Positions 16,961-25,678 of a stretch of DNA of 64,000 nucleotides are shown one piece after another. Under the pieces are notes generated by a model. The model saw only the letters and a list, made by a program, of their open reading frames with translations, had not been told where the DNA came from and did no database searches. This DNA comes from Ensifer sesbaniae. Lineage in GTDB: Bacteria; Pseudomonadota; Alphaproteobacteria; Rhizobiales; Rhizobiaceae. The stretch lies in NCBI RefSeq assembly GCF_013283665.1, contig NZ_JABEKU010000002.1:680863-744862 (forward strand), read 5' to 3'. The position numbers and the translations under genes were made by a program. How positions within the stretch are numbered: position 1 is the stretch's first letter; each line of letters starts with the position of its first letter.

Positions 16961-17932
16961 ATGGGTGCACGCGACGACATCGAGCAACTCGGCAAACGCA
17001 TCGGCGAAGCGATCGTCGGCCAGCAAGGCATGATCGAGCGGTTGCTGCTGGGCTTGCTCAGCAACGGCCACTTGCTCGTCGAGGGCCTGCCGGGGCTCGC
17101 CAAGACGCGCGCCATCAAGAGCATGGCGAAGAACCTCGACGCGGAGCTTTCGCGCATCCAGTTCACGCCCGACCTTCTGCCCGCCGACATCACTGGGTCG
17201 GAGATCTACTTTTCCGATGGCGGCAAAGGCGAGTTTCGCTTTCAGGAAGGCCCGATCTTCGCCAATCTCATCCTCGCCGACGAGGTGAACCGTGCGCCGG
17301 CGAAGGTGCAATCGGCGCTGCTCGAAGCGATGGAGGAGCGCCAGGTCACCATCGGTGGCAAGCGTCACGCCCTGCCGGACCTGTTCCTGGTGATGGCGAC
17401 CCAGAACCCGATCGAGCAGGAAGGTACCTATCCCCTGCCCGAAGCACAGCTCGACCGCTTCCTCATGCATGTCCAGGTGGATTACCCGAACGCTGCGTCG
17501 GAAGCCGAAATCATGCGGCTCGTGCGGTCCGAGGAAATCCACACGAAACCCAACAATCACGCGACGGAAAAACTCGCCCAGGATGCGGTGTTTACCGCGC
17601 GCCAGGAGATATCGGCGATCACCGTTTCCGAAGCGATCGAGAACTACATCGTCGCGCTCGTCATGGCGACCCGCTACCCCGACAAGGTCGACAAGGATCT
17701 CGCCAAATGGGTCCAGGTCGGCGTCAGCCCGCGCGGCGTCATCGGCCTCGACAAGGTTTCGCGGGCGCACGCCTGGCTGAACGGCCGCGACTTCGTGACG
17801 CCCGACGACGTGCAGGCAACCGTACATGACGTCTTTCGCCACCGGCTGGTGCTCTCCTACGAGGCGCATGCCGGCGGCACCACCGCCAACCAGGTGATCG
17901 ACCGTATCGTCGAACTCGTCGCGGTCGCCTGA
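16961..17932 (+). CDS. moxR: MoxR-family AAA+ ATPase
   Basis: ATG 16961 with AGGA five bases upstream gives 323 residues; an earlier ATG at 16928 is less likely. Motifs: Walker A-like LLVEGLPGLAKTRAI, the DLLPADITGSEIY region, FANLILADEVNRAPAKVQSALL (Walker B) and the sensor 1 stretch LFLVMATQNPIEQEGTYPLPEAQLDRF. MoxR ATPases act as chaperones that mature or insert partner complexes, usually with a VWA protein. This gene heads a six-gene operon with DUF58, DUF4381, two VWA and a BatD gene. The GTAAC site at 16860 may control it. Confidence 0.95.
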   Translation: MGARDDIEQLGKRIGEAIVGQQGMIERLLLGLLSNGHLLVEGLPGLAKTRAIKSMAKNLDAELSRIQFTPDLLPADITGSEIYFSDGGKGEFRFQEGPIFANLILADEVNRAPAKVQSALLEAMEERQVTIGGKRHALPDLFLVMATQNPIEQEGTYPLPEAQLDRFLMHVQVDYPNAASEAEIMRLVRSEEIHTKPNNHATEKLAQDAVFTARQEISAITVSEAIENYIVALVMATRYPDKVDKDLAKWVQVGVSPRGVIGLDKVSRAHAWLNGRDFVTPDDVQATVHDVFRHRLVLSYEAHAGGTTANQVIDRIVELVAVA

Positions 17933-17948
17933 GGATGGAGGTCTGCCG

Positions 17949-18944
17949 ATGGCCATATCCCTGCCGGCTCTCGCCCGTTCCCGCGGCATCGTAAAGCCCC
18001 GCCAGGTCGATACGACCGGCGTCTATACGTCGGTCGACACGCTCGTCGGCCTTGAAGCGATGGCCCGCGACCTGACTTTCCTGCGCAAGGCGCCGGTGCG
18101 GCGCCTGCTTGCCGGACGTCATGAATCGCGCATGCGCGGCCGCGGGCTCTCCTTCGAAGAACTGCGCAACTATCTCCCCGGCGATGACATCCGTGCCATC
18201 GACTGGCGGGTGACGGCCCGCACCGGCAAGCCGGTCGTCCGTGTCTATGACGAGGAGAAGGACCGGCCGGCGCTGATCCTCGTCGACCAACGCATCAACA
18301 TGTTCTTCGGCAGCCGCCGCGCGATGAAGTCGGTCGCGGCTGCCGAAGTCGCCGCGCTCTCGGCCTGGCGCGTGCTGGCGCTCGGCGATCGTGTCGGCGG
18401 CGTCGTCTTCGGCGACGAAGAGGTTACCGAGGTGCGCCCCTATCGCAGCCGGGAAGCGGTGATCCGCCTGGCCGACAGCATCGTGCGCTACAACATGGCG
18501 CTGAAGGCGGGTTCGCAGGCGCCGCATGGCGAGGAACAGCTCGACGTGGTTCTCTCCACGGTCGCCAACATTGCGCGGCACGATCACCTGATCATCGTCA
18601 TCAGTGATTTCGACGGCTACAGCCTCGAGACCCGCGACATGCTCCTGAAGCTCTCGGCCCACAATGATGTGATCTCCGTTCTCATCTACGATCCGTTCCT
18701 GCTCGAGCTGCCCCGCAAGGGCGATATCGTCTTCAGCGGCGGGCTGCTTCAGGCCGAAGTGCAATTCGGCCACGGCAATGTTCGCGAGGCCATCGACGGC
18801 TTCGCCAGAAAGCGCGGGCGGGCGCTGCGCGCCTGGCAGGAGGAACTCGGCTTGCCGATGTTGCCGATTTCGGCGGCCGAGGAAGTGGCGCCGCAACTGC
18901 GCACCATGCTCGGCCAACTCGCCAGCCGGCAGCGGAGGCGATAG
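17949..18944 (+). CDS. DUF58 domain protein of the Bat operon
   Basis: The 331-residue protein has the DUF58 signature RGRGLSFEELRNYLPGDDIR followed by IDWRVTARTGKPVVRVYDEE. The domain is related to VWA folds, with the MIDAS-like LILVDQRINM. DUF58 proteins nearly always follow moxR; they are thought to be its client or partner at the membrane. No membrane helix is evident. It starts 16 bp after moxR with GGAGG upstream and leaves only 2 bp to the next gene. Confidence 0.92.
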   Translation: MAISLPALARSRGIVKPRQVDTTGVYTSVDTLVGLEAMARDLTFLRKAPVRRLLAGRHESRMRGRGLSFEELRNYLPGDDIRAIDWRVTARTGKPVVRVYDEEKDRPALILVDQRINMFFGSRRAMKSVAAAEVAALSAWRVLALGDRVGGVVFGDEEVTEVRPYRSREAVIRLADSIVRYNMALKAGSQAPHGEEQLDVVLSTVANIARHDHLIIVISDFDGYSLETRDMLLKLSAHNDVISVLIYDPFLLELPRKGDIVFSGGLLQAEVQFGHGNVREAIDGFARKRGRALRAWQEELGLPMLPISAAEEVAPQLRTMLGQLASRQRRR

Positions 18945-18946
18945 CG

Positions 18947-19474
18947 ATGGCGACGGCCGCCCCTGCGAAAGATCCGTTGCTCGAGGCAAGCCTTCGAGGT
19001 CTCGCGGACATCGCCATGCCTCAGCCCGTCTCGATGATGCCGCAGACCGTGGCCTGGGCGGTGCTCGGCTGCGTCGTGCTCCTGCTGATCGCCTTCGCCT
19101 GCTGGCGCTGGTACCGGCGCTGGGAGACCAATCGCTACCGCCGCGAAGCGCTCGCTGACCTCAAGGAAATCGAAGGACGGCTGACCGCCCCCACCACCCG
19201 CGGCGAAGCGCTCGTCGCCCTGCCCGTCCTCCTGAAGCGCACCGCCTTGGTACTCTGGCCGCGCGAAACGATAGCCGGGCTCCACGGCACGGGCTGGACG
19301 GGTTTCCTCGATGCCCATTCCGGCGGCCCCGTGTTTCCGATCGCCTCGGCGCGCTTTTTCGAAGAGGCCGAATATCGCGGCAGCGCGGCGCTTTGCGCGG
19401 TTCCGGAGCCGGAAGCGCGGACCTATGCCGCTGCGGCACGTCACTGGATCGAGGCGCACCATGTACGTGCTTGA
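18947..19474 (+). CDS. DUF4381 membrane protein
   Basis: The 175-residue protein has a short N-terminus with ASLRGLADIAMPQPVS, then one membrane helix (about residues 33-55, AWAVLGCVVLLLIAFACWRW) and a basic stretch. The soluble tail carries the RTALVLWPRETIAGLHGTGW segment typical of DUF4381. Genes of this family lie between DUF58 and the first VWA gene in proteobacterial Bat operons. Its end overlaps the next start by 14 bp. It is probably a membrane scaffold for the complex, but no activity is known. Confidence 0.9.
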   Translation: MATAAPAKDPLLEASLRGLADIAMPQPVSMMPQTVAWAVLGCVVLLLIAFACWRWYRRWETNRYRREALADLKEIEGRLTAPTTRGEALVALPVLLKRTALVLWPRETIAGLHGTGWTGFLDAHSGGPVFPIASARFFEEAEYRGSAALCAVPEPEARTYAAAARHWIEAHHVRA

Positions 19475-20465
19475 CCATGCCTGGGTTCTGATCCTCCTGC
19501 CGCTGCCCTTCCTCGTCTGGTGGATGCTTCCGCCGTACCGCGAGCAGTCGGCCGCCGTCAGAATACCTTTCTTCAAGGACATTACCGCCGCTGCAAATCT
19601 CGGTCCGACCGAAGGTTCGGTCGTTCCGAGAACCAATCTCGGCCAGAAGGTGATTGCGCCGATCTGCTGGACCCTGATCGTGCTGGCGCTCGCGCGGCCG
19701 CAATATGTCGAGCCGCCGATCGAGAAGACCGAGCCCCAGCGCGACCTGATGCTGGCGATCGATCTTTCGCAGTCAATGGACACGCGGGACTTTCGCGCTC
19801 CCTCCGGCGAACTGCAGACCCGGGCAGAGGCGGTTCACAAGGTGGTCGCCGGCTTCATCGACCGCCGGCCGAACGATCGCCTCGGCCTGATCGCCTTCGG
19901 CGATGCGCCCTATCCGCTGGTGCCGTTCACGCTCGACCACGAGACCGTCAAGCTGATCCTGTCCGACAGCCTGCCCGGCATGGCCGGCCCGCGCACCGCC
20001 GTCGGCGACGCGATCGGCCTCGCGATCAAGATGTTCGACGCCAGTACCGCGCCGGACAAGGTGATGATCCTCCTGACCGACGGCAACGACACCGCCAGCA
20101 AGATGCCGCCCGACAAGGCCGCCAGCATCACCGCCGACAGGCAAGTGGTGATCCACACCGTCGGCATCGGTGACCCCAATGCGGAAGGCGAACAGAAGCT
20201 CGATACGGCAACCCTCCAGGGCATCGCCGAGACGACGAAGGGCCGCTATTTCTTCGGCCAGGACCAGGCAAGCCTGCAGAACATCTACGAACTGCTCGAC
20301 CAGCTGACGCCGGCCAATCAGAAGACGCTATCCTGGCGGCCGCGCATCGAACTGTTCCACTACCCGCTTGGCGCAGCCCTTCTGATCGTCCTCGCTTACC
20401 ACACCATCATGTGGCTCCTCTCTTCGCTTACCGAGCGCCGCCGACGGCAGGAGGCAGCGCCATGA
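19461..20465 (+). CDS. batA: VWA-domain membrane protein (BatA-like)
   Basis: ATG 19461, preceded by GAGG, gives 334 residues: two N-terminal membrane helices (about 5-25 and 55-77), a VWA domain (about 88-285) and a C-terminal helix (about 302-322). The MIDAS is LAIDLSQSMDTRDF with later GPRTAVGDAI and ILLTDGND. The domain should face the periplasm. It overlaps the DUF4381 end and the next gene start. Start points further upstream in this frame overlap too deeply with DUF4381. Confidence 0.93.
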   Translation: MYVLDHAWVLILLPLPFLVWWMLPPYREQSAAVRIPFFKDITAAANLGPTEGSVVPRTNLGQKVIAPICWTLIVLALARPQYVEPPIEKTEPQRDLMLAIDLSQSMDTRDFRAPSGELQTRAEAVHKVVAGFIDRRPNDRLGLIAFGDAPYPLVPFTLDHETVKLILSDSLPGMAGPRTAVGDAIGLAIKMFDASTAPDKVMILLTDGNDTASKMPPDKAASITADRQVVIHTVGIGDPNAEGEQKLDTATLQGIAETTKGRYFFGQDQASLQNIYELLDQLTPANQKTLSWRPRIELFHYPLGAALLIVLAYHTIMWLLSSLTERRRRQEAAP

Positions 20466-22033
20466 TCTCGGATTTCCACTTCCTGAGGCCGTTCTGGCTG
20501 CTGGCGCTGGTCGCCGCCCCTCTGCTCGTCTACCTCGTCAGCCGGCGCGGTGATGTCCGCTCGCAATGGCAGGGCATGATCGCGCCGCATCTGCTCGACC
20601 ACCTTCTGGTCGAAAAAGGCGGCAAGCGGCGCTTCCAGCCCGTGCACGTCACGGCGGCGTTGATCGTCGTTGCGGCCATCGCCGTCGCCGGTCCGACCTG
20701 GCAGCGCGAGCGCCCGCCCTTCGTCGAGGACACCGCGCCGCTGGCGATCGCCATCGACCTCAACCCGACCATGAACGCGACCGACATCTCCCCGACGCGG
20801 CTCGAACGCGCCAAGCTCAAGGTCCTGGATATTCTCAGCCTCAGAAAGGGTTCGCGCACCGCGCTCTTCGCCTATGCCGGCTCCGCCCATATGGTGCTGC
20901 CGCTGAGCGATGATGCAGCGCTGGTCAAAACCTATCTCGCCGCCCTCTCACCTCAGATCATGCCGGTCGACGGCAAGGATACGGCAAAGGCCCTGCAGGA
21001 AGTCGAGAAGGCTCTGGCCTATGAAACGGTGCCCGGCACGATCCTGTTCATGACCGACGGGGTCGAGCGCGCCGCTTTCCAGGCGTTCAGCCGGTATCAG
21101 GGGCGCAATGCCCTGATGGTGCTCGGTATCGGTACGGCCGAAGGTGGCCCGGTGAAGACCGCCGACGGCGGGTTCCTGACCGACGCGACCGGCAGTCATG
21201 TTCGCTCCAAGCTCGATGTCGACGCCCTCAAGGCGCTGCAGTCCGCGTCCAAGGCCGAGGTCGCGACCGTGACGCCTGACGATGCCGACGTGCGCTGGAT
21301 CGTCCGGCGCATCCAGACCAACTTCGCCGCAAAGACCGCGGAGGGGCTGACGCGCTGGCACGATGCCGGCTGGTGGCTGACGATCCCGATCGCCGTCTTC
21401 GGCCTGTTCTGGTTCCGGCGCGGCTGGACCGTGCGCTGGGCAGTCTACCTGTTCGCCGTCGCCCTGTTCATGGGCAACGAACGGGCGCAGGCCGCCGATA
21501 ACCGATTCCTCGATCTCTGGCTGACGCCGGACCAGCAGGGCCGTCGCGCCTTCGAGCAAGGCGACTTCCCGGGCGCGACCGAAAAGTTCGCCAATCCCGA
21601 CTGGCGCGGGGCGGCGCTCTATCGTGCCGGGCGTTTCCAGGATGCGATCGACGCCTTCGCCGAGACCGATACGGCCGAAAGCTACTACAACCAGGGCAAC
21701 GCTCTCATGCACCTCGGCAAGGCGGAAGAGGCGATCGCTGCCTATAAGCAGGCATTGAAACGCCGCCCCGACTGGCCCGACGCGAAACAGAACCTGGCGG
21801 CTGCCGAAAATTTCAAGGTCGCCAAGGACAAGCAGGAACAGGACGAGCAACAGGAACAGGCGGGCATCGACCCCGATCAGGTGCAGTTTGACGACAAGGG
21901 CAAGAAGGGCACGGACGCGACGATCCAGGGTGAGCCGCAGACGGCCGACATGTGGATGCGCAACATCCAGGTCTCGCCCGCTGCGCTGCTCGCACGCAAA
22001 TTTGCGATCGAGGCGAAGGAGGCGACACCGTGA
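20462..22033 (+). CDS. batB: VWA and TPR fusion protein (BatB/BatC-like)
   Basis: ATG 20462 overlaps the batA stop (ATGA). The 523-residue protein has N-terminal membrane helices, a VWA domain (about 90-290), a membrane helix pair near 305-345, and two to three TPR units (about 365-440, AESYYNQGNALMHLGKAEEA). It ends in a Gln/Glu-rich tail. The MIDAS is altered: IAIDLNPTMNATDI has Asn and Thr in place of the two serines of DxSxS, which may weaken metal binding. In other bacteria BatB (VWA) and BatC (TPR) are separate genes; here they are fused. The complex has been linked to stress tolerance in other genera. Confidence 0.92.
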   Translation: MISDFHFLRPFWLLALVAAPLLVYLVSRRGDVRSQWQGMIAPHLLDHLLVEKGGKRRFQPVHVTAALIVVAAIAVAGPTWQRERPPFVEDTAPLAIAIDLNPTMNATDISPTRLERAKLKVLDILSLRKGSRTALFAYAGSAHMVLPLSDDAALVKTYLAALSPQIMPVDGKDTAKALQEVEKALAYETVPGTILFMTDGVERAAFQAFSRYQGRNALMVLGIGTAEGGPVKTADGGFLTDATGSHVRSKLDVDALKALQSASKAEVATVTPDDADVRWIVRRIQTNFAAKTAEGLTRWHDAGWWLTIPIAVFGLFWFRRGWTVRWAVYLFAVALFMGNERAQAADNRFLDLWLTPDQQGRRAFEQGDFPGATEKFANPDWRGAALYRAGRFQDAIDAFAETDTAESYYNQGNALMHLGKAEEAIAAYKQALKRRPDWPDAKQNLAAAENFKVAKDKQEQDEQQEQAGIDPDQVQFDDKGKKGTDATIQGEPQTADMWMRNIQVSPAALLARKFAIEAKEATP

Positions 22034-23394
22034 GCGCCTCGTCCAATTTGCCTCGGCTGCTCGTCTGGCTCGTTGGCCTGTCGTTCTGGCTTGTGGGCAA
22101 CGCACTTGCCGCGAACCCCTTCGCGCGCGCCACGCTCGCAACCGAGGGGACGATCTATGCCGGGCAGCAGATAGAGATCGACGTCGACGTCTTCGTGCCG
22201 AACTATTTCCTGGCGCCGCCGCAGTTCCCCTTGTTCGACCTTCCGGGTGCGGTGGTCACCATGCCCGACGACCGCGGCATGAACCTCAACGAGACTGTTG
22301 ATGGTGAGGCCTTCTCCGGCATCCGCAAGACCTTTGTGATCACGCCTCAGGCAGCGGGCAACTATGCCCTGCCGACGATCGTGATCCCCTTCGGCTATGC
22401 CGCCCTGCCCGGCCAGACGACACAAGGCAGGGTGGCGGTACCACGGCTCAAATTTACCGTTGCTGCGGTTCCCGGAGGGGCGGCCGGTACGCCCGGTGTC
22501 ACCGCCGGGAAAATAACGATCACGCAGACATTCGACCGGGACGCCGCCGGCCTGCATGCGGGCGACGCACTGGTGCGCACAGTCACCACCCGCGCGACCG
22601 GCCTGGCGCCGATGATGATCCCCGAGCCGACCTTCGAAGCGCCCGAGGGCGTCAAGATTTATCGGCACGATCCGGTGCTCTCGGAGGAGCGCACGCCGCG
22701 CGGCGATATTGCCGCCGGACTGCGCAAGGACGCCGCAACCTATGTCTTTGCCGCGCCGGGAACCTTCTCGCTGGCGGCGATTACACTGGAATGGTTCAGC
22801 CCCGCGACCGGGAAGACCGAAACGGCTGAGGTCGACGGGGCGAAGGTGGTGGTCGGTGCAGCGCCGGCAACGGAAATTGCCCTTGCGCCGCCCCCGCCGC
22901 CACCCGTCGAGGCACCAATCGACTGGCTGTGGTGGGCCGCTGCCGCGGCCGCCGTCCTCGCTTTTGCCTTACTGGTCCAGCTTGCCGCCAATCTGGCCGG
23001 CCGGCTGGAAACCTGGATCGGCGCGGCGCTCTTGCGCAAAGCGCACTCAGAGGAGACGGCCTTCCGACACGTTCTCGATGCCTGCCGCGACCATGACAGG
23101 ACACGGCTGGAATCGGCGCTCGATAAATGGTCGCGCAAGACCGGCAACGTGCCGCTTGCGAAATGGGTGGATCGGTTTGCCGATCCGAAGACGCAAAGCG
23201 CCTTCGCTCGCCATCGGCAGAGCCGCTACGGCATCGCGCAATCAGGACACGAGCGCTCCGATTTCACCCGTCTGCGAAGCGGACTGAAGTCGGCCCGGCG
23301 ACGTTGGCTGGAAGAGTTCTCCGACGACGAAGCGGCTGATGAATTGCCCGAGCTCAACCCGCTGTTCGACAGCACCTTGCGCAAGAGCCGCTGA
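22030..23394 (+). CDS. batD: BatD-like membrane protein (BatD family)
   Basis: GTG 22030 overlaps the previous stop (GTGA). The 454-residue protein has a signal helix (LLVWLVGLSFWLVGNALA, about 9-28), a long beta-rich periplasmic region with VTPQAAGNYALPTI- and PEPTFEAPEGVKIY-like segments, a proline-rich linker, a membrane helix at about 297-325 and a cytoplasmic tail. This is the usual BatD layout and last position in the operon. The cytoplasmic tail is long (about 130 residues) and basic. Function in the Bat complex is unknown. Confidence 0.9.
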   Translation: MSASSNLPRLLVWLVGLSFWLVGNALAANPFARATLATEGTIYAGQQIEIDVDVFVPNYFLAPPQFPLFDLPGAVVTMPDDRGMNLNETVDGEAFSGIRKTFVITPQAAGNYALPTIVIPFGYAALPGQTTQGRVAVPRLKFTVAAVPGGAAGTPGVTAGKITITQTFDRDAAGLHAGDALVRTVTTRATGLAPMMIPEPTFEAPEGVKIYRHDPVLSEERTPRGDIAAGLRKDAATYVFAAPGTFSLAAITLEWFSPATGKTETAEVDGAKVVVGAAPATEIALAPPPPPPVEAPIDWLWWAAAAAAVLAFALLVQLAANLAGRLETWIGAALLRKAHSEETAFRHVLDACRDHDRTRLESALDKWSRKTGNVPLAKWVDRFADPKTQSAFARHRQSRYGIAQSGHERSDFTRLRSGLKSARRRWLEEFSDDEAADELPELNPLFDSTLRKSR

Positions 23395-23435
23395 AGCCCC
23401 ATGCGGCGCCCCCGTTACACGCGTCCGCGCGCCTT

Positions 23436-23450
23436 CGTAACCGTTGCGTA
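23436..23450. promoter_or_regulatory. Variant GTAAC site after batD
   Basis: GTAACCGTTGCGTAC is, on the minus strand, GTACGCAACGGTTAC and matches the site at 16780 with two changes. A lone GTTAC lies at 23413. It is 290 bp upstream of the ATC-hydrolase gene at 23741. The rest of the 23395-23740 gap shows no gene. Confidence 0.35.
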
Positions 23451-23740
23451 CTTACCCGCTGGCGCCTTCCCGCGGAGATTACGTCGGTAAATTCGAACCT
23501 TGCCTGCAGTCCAAGAGCCGATCGCATAAATCTGTGTTTCGCCGGTCACGAACGGACATCACGCGACTCCTACTCGTTCGGCGCCGGTGGCGGCGAGATT
23601 GATTCCGGCATAAGCGCAAATCCGCGCAAAATATTTGCACCATATCAGTCGCTTCCGGCACAGAATTGCAACACAAAGGCATCACCGCCGTAGTATCCTC
23701 CCCCCGTTGTTCTGCCCTGTGGCAGACAGGGAGGCATTCC

Positions 23741-24277
23741 ATGGAAAAGACGGACAAAGAAAACACCGAAACCACGTCGCGGGCGGCGATGGACGGCGAA
23801 ATCGGTATTCTCGCACGCCGCCGGATCGAGGCCGGCATCATCGCGCCGATCTACGAGGCGATGCGTGAGGAAATCGGCGAGGCGCGCGCGCAGGCAATCC
23901 TCGACAAGGCGATCACAAAGGCCGCGATCGAAGCCGGCCGGACCTTTGCGGCAAAGACACCCGGCGGCACCAATCTGCGCACGTTCCAGGAGTTGCAGGA
24001 CCTCTGGACCCAGGATGATGCACTGACGATCGAAGTCACGAAAGCGACGGACGAAGAGTTCCACTACAATGTGAAGCGCTGTCGCTACGCCGAGACCTAT
24101 CGCGAGATGGGGCTCGGCCATATCGGGCACCTGCTTTCCTGCAACCGTGACGGCGTCTTCTGCACCGGCTACGACCCACGCATCACGCTTGAACGCACCC
24201 AGACGGTGATGCAGGGCGCAACCCATTGCGACTTCCGCTACCGGTTCGACAAGGACGCTCCGGAGCAGCCGAAATGA
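23741..24277 (+). CDS. atcB: L-2-amino-thiazoline-4-carboxylic acid (ATC) hydrolase-family protein
   Basis: AGGGAGG precedes ATG 23741, giving 178 residues. The protein matches the ATC hydrolase family by length and by the segments RRRIEAGIIAPIYEAM, FHYNVKRCRYAETYREMGL and LLSCNRDGVFCTGYDPRI. Conserved cysteines are in VKRCRY, LSCNRD and FCTGYD. In Pseudomonas, AtcB opens the thiazoline ring of L-ATC to N-carbamoyl-L-cysteine, and the next gene's product (AtcC) releases L-cysteine. The gene overlaps its partner by 4 bp (ATGA), which supports that pathway. Homologues in other operons may act on other small heterocycles, so the substrate is inferred. Confidence 0.75.
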   Translation: MEKTDKENTETTSRAAMDGEIGILARRRIEAGIIAPIYEAMREEIGEARAQAILDKAITKAAIEAGRTFAAKTPGGTNLRTFQELQDLWTQDDALTIEVTKATDEEFHYNVKRCRYAETYREMGLGHIGHLLSCNRDGVFCTGYDPRITLERTQTVMQGATHCDFRYRFDKDAPEQPK

Positions 24278-25527
24278 GCGCCGAAGCCTTGCGCACTCAG
24301 CCCAAGCGCATCAACACACCGGCAACAAACGGCGACAGGCTGTGGAACGACATCGTCACGACGGCCCGTTTCGGCGGCACCGACAAGGGCGGGGTCACCC
24401 GCCTGACGCTGACCGAGGAGGATCGCCAGGTCCGCGACTGGTTCGTCGGCGAGTGCCGGGCGCTCGGCTGCTCGGTCGAAGTCGACGGCATCGGCAACAT
24501 CTTCGCGACCTATCCGGGCGAGGACATGGCGCTGCCGGCGATCGCCGTCGGCAGCCATCTCGATACCCAGCCGCAAGGCGGCCGGTTCGACGGCATCCTT
24601 GGCGTGCTGGCTGGGGTCGAGATCCTGCGCACCCTCAAGGAAACCTCCACGCGGCTCCGCCGTCCGCTGACGGTGGTCAACTGGACGAACGAGGAAGGCT
24701 CGCGCTTCTCGCCGGCGATGATGGGTTCGGGCGTCTTCGCCGACGCGCTTTCGCTTGATGCAGCCCATGCCCTCAGCGACCGCGAAGGCGTCACGGTGGG
24801 CGCGGCCCTCGATGCGATCGGCTATCGCGGAAGAGGAACGCTCGAAGCGACCGCCTTAGCCGCCTATGTCGAGCTCCATATCGAGCAGGGACCGCTGCTC
24901 GAAGCGTCCGCAACCGAGATCGGTGTCGTCACTGGCATCCAGGGCCTGCGCTGGTTTGATGTCGTCATCACCGGAACCGAGGCACATGCGGGCAGCACGC
25001 CGATGGCGCAGCGCGACGATGCGCTCGTTGCCGCCGCCGAAATCGTGCTTGCCGTGCGCGACATCGCCCGAGAGAATCCCCCCGGCGTCGGAACCGTCGG
25101 CTTCGTCGAGGTCGGCCCCAATTCGCGCAACGTCGTGCCGGGTTCCGTTCGACTCCAGATCGACATGCGCCATCCCTCCGAGGCTGGCCTCGACCGGATG
25201 GAAACCGCTTTGCAGGATGCCGTTCGCAAGGCGGGCGCTAACGCCGAGCTGAAGTGCGTCTGGTCGAAGGCGCCGGTCGTCTTCGATCCGTCGATCGTGG
25301 ATGCCGTGCGCCACAGCGCAGACGCACTCAGCTATTCGGCCACGGACGTCATATCCGGCGCCGGGCATGATGCGGCGCATATCGCGACGATTACGCCGAC
25401 CGCAATGATCTTTGTGCCCTCCAAGGACGGTCTTTCGCACAACGAGGCGGAATATACCGCGCCCGAAGAGTGCGCCCGCGGCGCGGAGGTTCTGTTCCAG
25501 ACCATCCTGGAACTCGACCGGCGCTGA
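24274..25527 (+). CDS. N-carbamoyl-L-amino acid hydrolase / allantoate amidohydrolase family (AtcC-like)
   Basis: ATG 24274 gives a 417-residue M20-family metal amidohydrolase. Zinc-site motifs are AVGSHLDTQPQGGRFDGILG, NWTNEEGSRFSPAMMGSG, YVELHIEQGPLLE and SGAGHDAAHI; GTEAHAGSTPM lies at the dimer domain. Such enzymes hydrolyse N-carbamoyl amino acids or ureido acids (HyuC, AllC, AtcC). Fusion by overlap with the ATC hydrolase gene argues for N-carbamoyl-L-cysteine as substrate. A bidirectional terminator follows at 25646. Confidence 0.88.
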   Translation: MSAEALRTQPKRINTPATNGDRLWNDIVTTARFGGTDKGGVTRLTLTEEDRQVRDWFVGECRALGCSVEVDGIGNIFATYPGEDMALPAIAVGSHLDTQPQGGRFDGILGVLAGVEILRTLKETSTRLRRPLTVVNWTNEEGSRFSPAMMGSGVFADALSLDAAHALSDREGVTVGAALDAIGYRGRGTLEATALAAYVELHIEQGPLLEASATEIGVVTGIQGLRWFDVVITGTEAHAGSTPMAQRDDALVAAAEIVLAVRDIARENPPGVGTVGFVEVGPNSRNVVPGSVRLQIDMRHPSEAGLDRMETALQDAVRKAGANAELKCVWSKAPVVFDPSIVDAVRHSADALSYSATDVISGAGHDAAHIATITPTAMIFVPSKDGLSHNEAEYTAPEECARGAEVLFQTILELDRR

Positions 25528-25645
25528 TCGATAAAGCGAAGCACACAACGCCGTGGGTGTCTGTAGGTGTCGTGGTCTTGCTCCGCGTTGGAACGCAGGC
25601 ACGCATTCGGGTTCGCCGAACACGAACGCTTCGGCGTTTGGATTG

Positions 25646-25676
25646 GGGCGCGGCGGTCAGCCGCGCCCGCGGTTTT
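25646..25676. terminator. Terminator between the AtcC-like gene and the isochorismatase gene
   Basis: GGGCGCGGC at 25646-25654 pairs with GCCGCGCCC at 25660-25668, followed by GCGGTTTT. It lies between two convergent genes. Confidence 0.75.
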
Positions 25677-25678
25677 CG

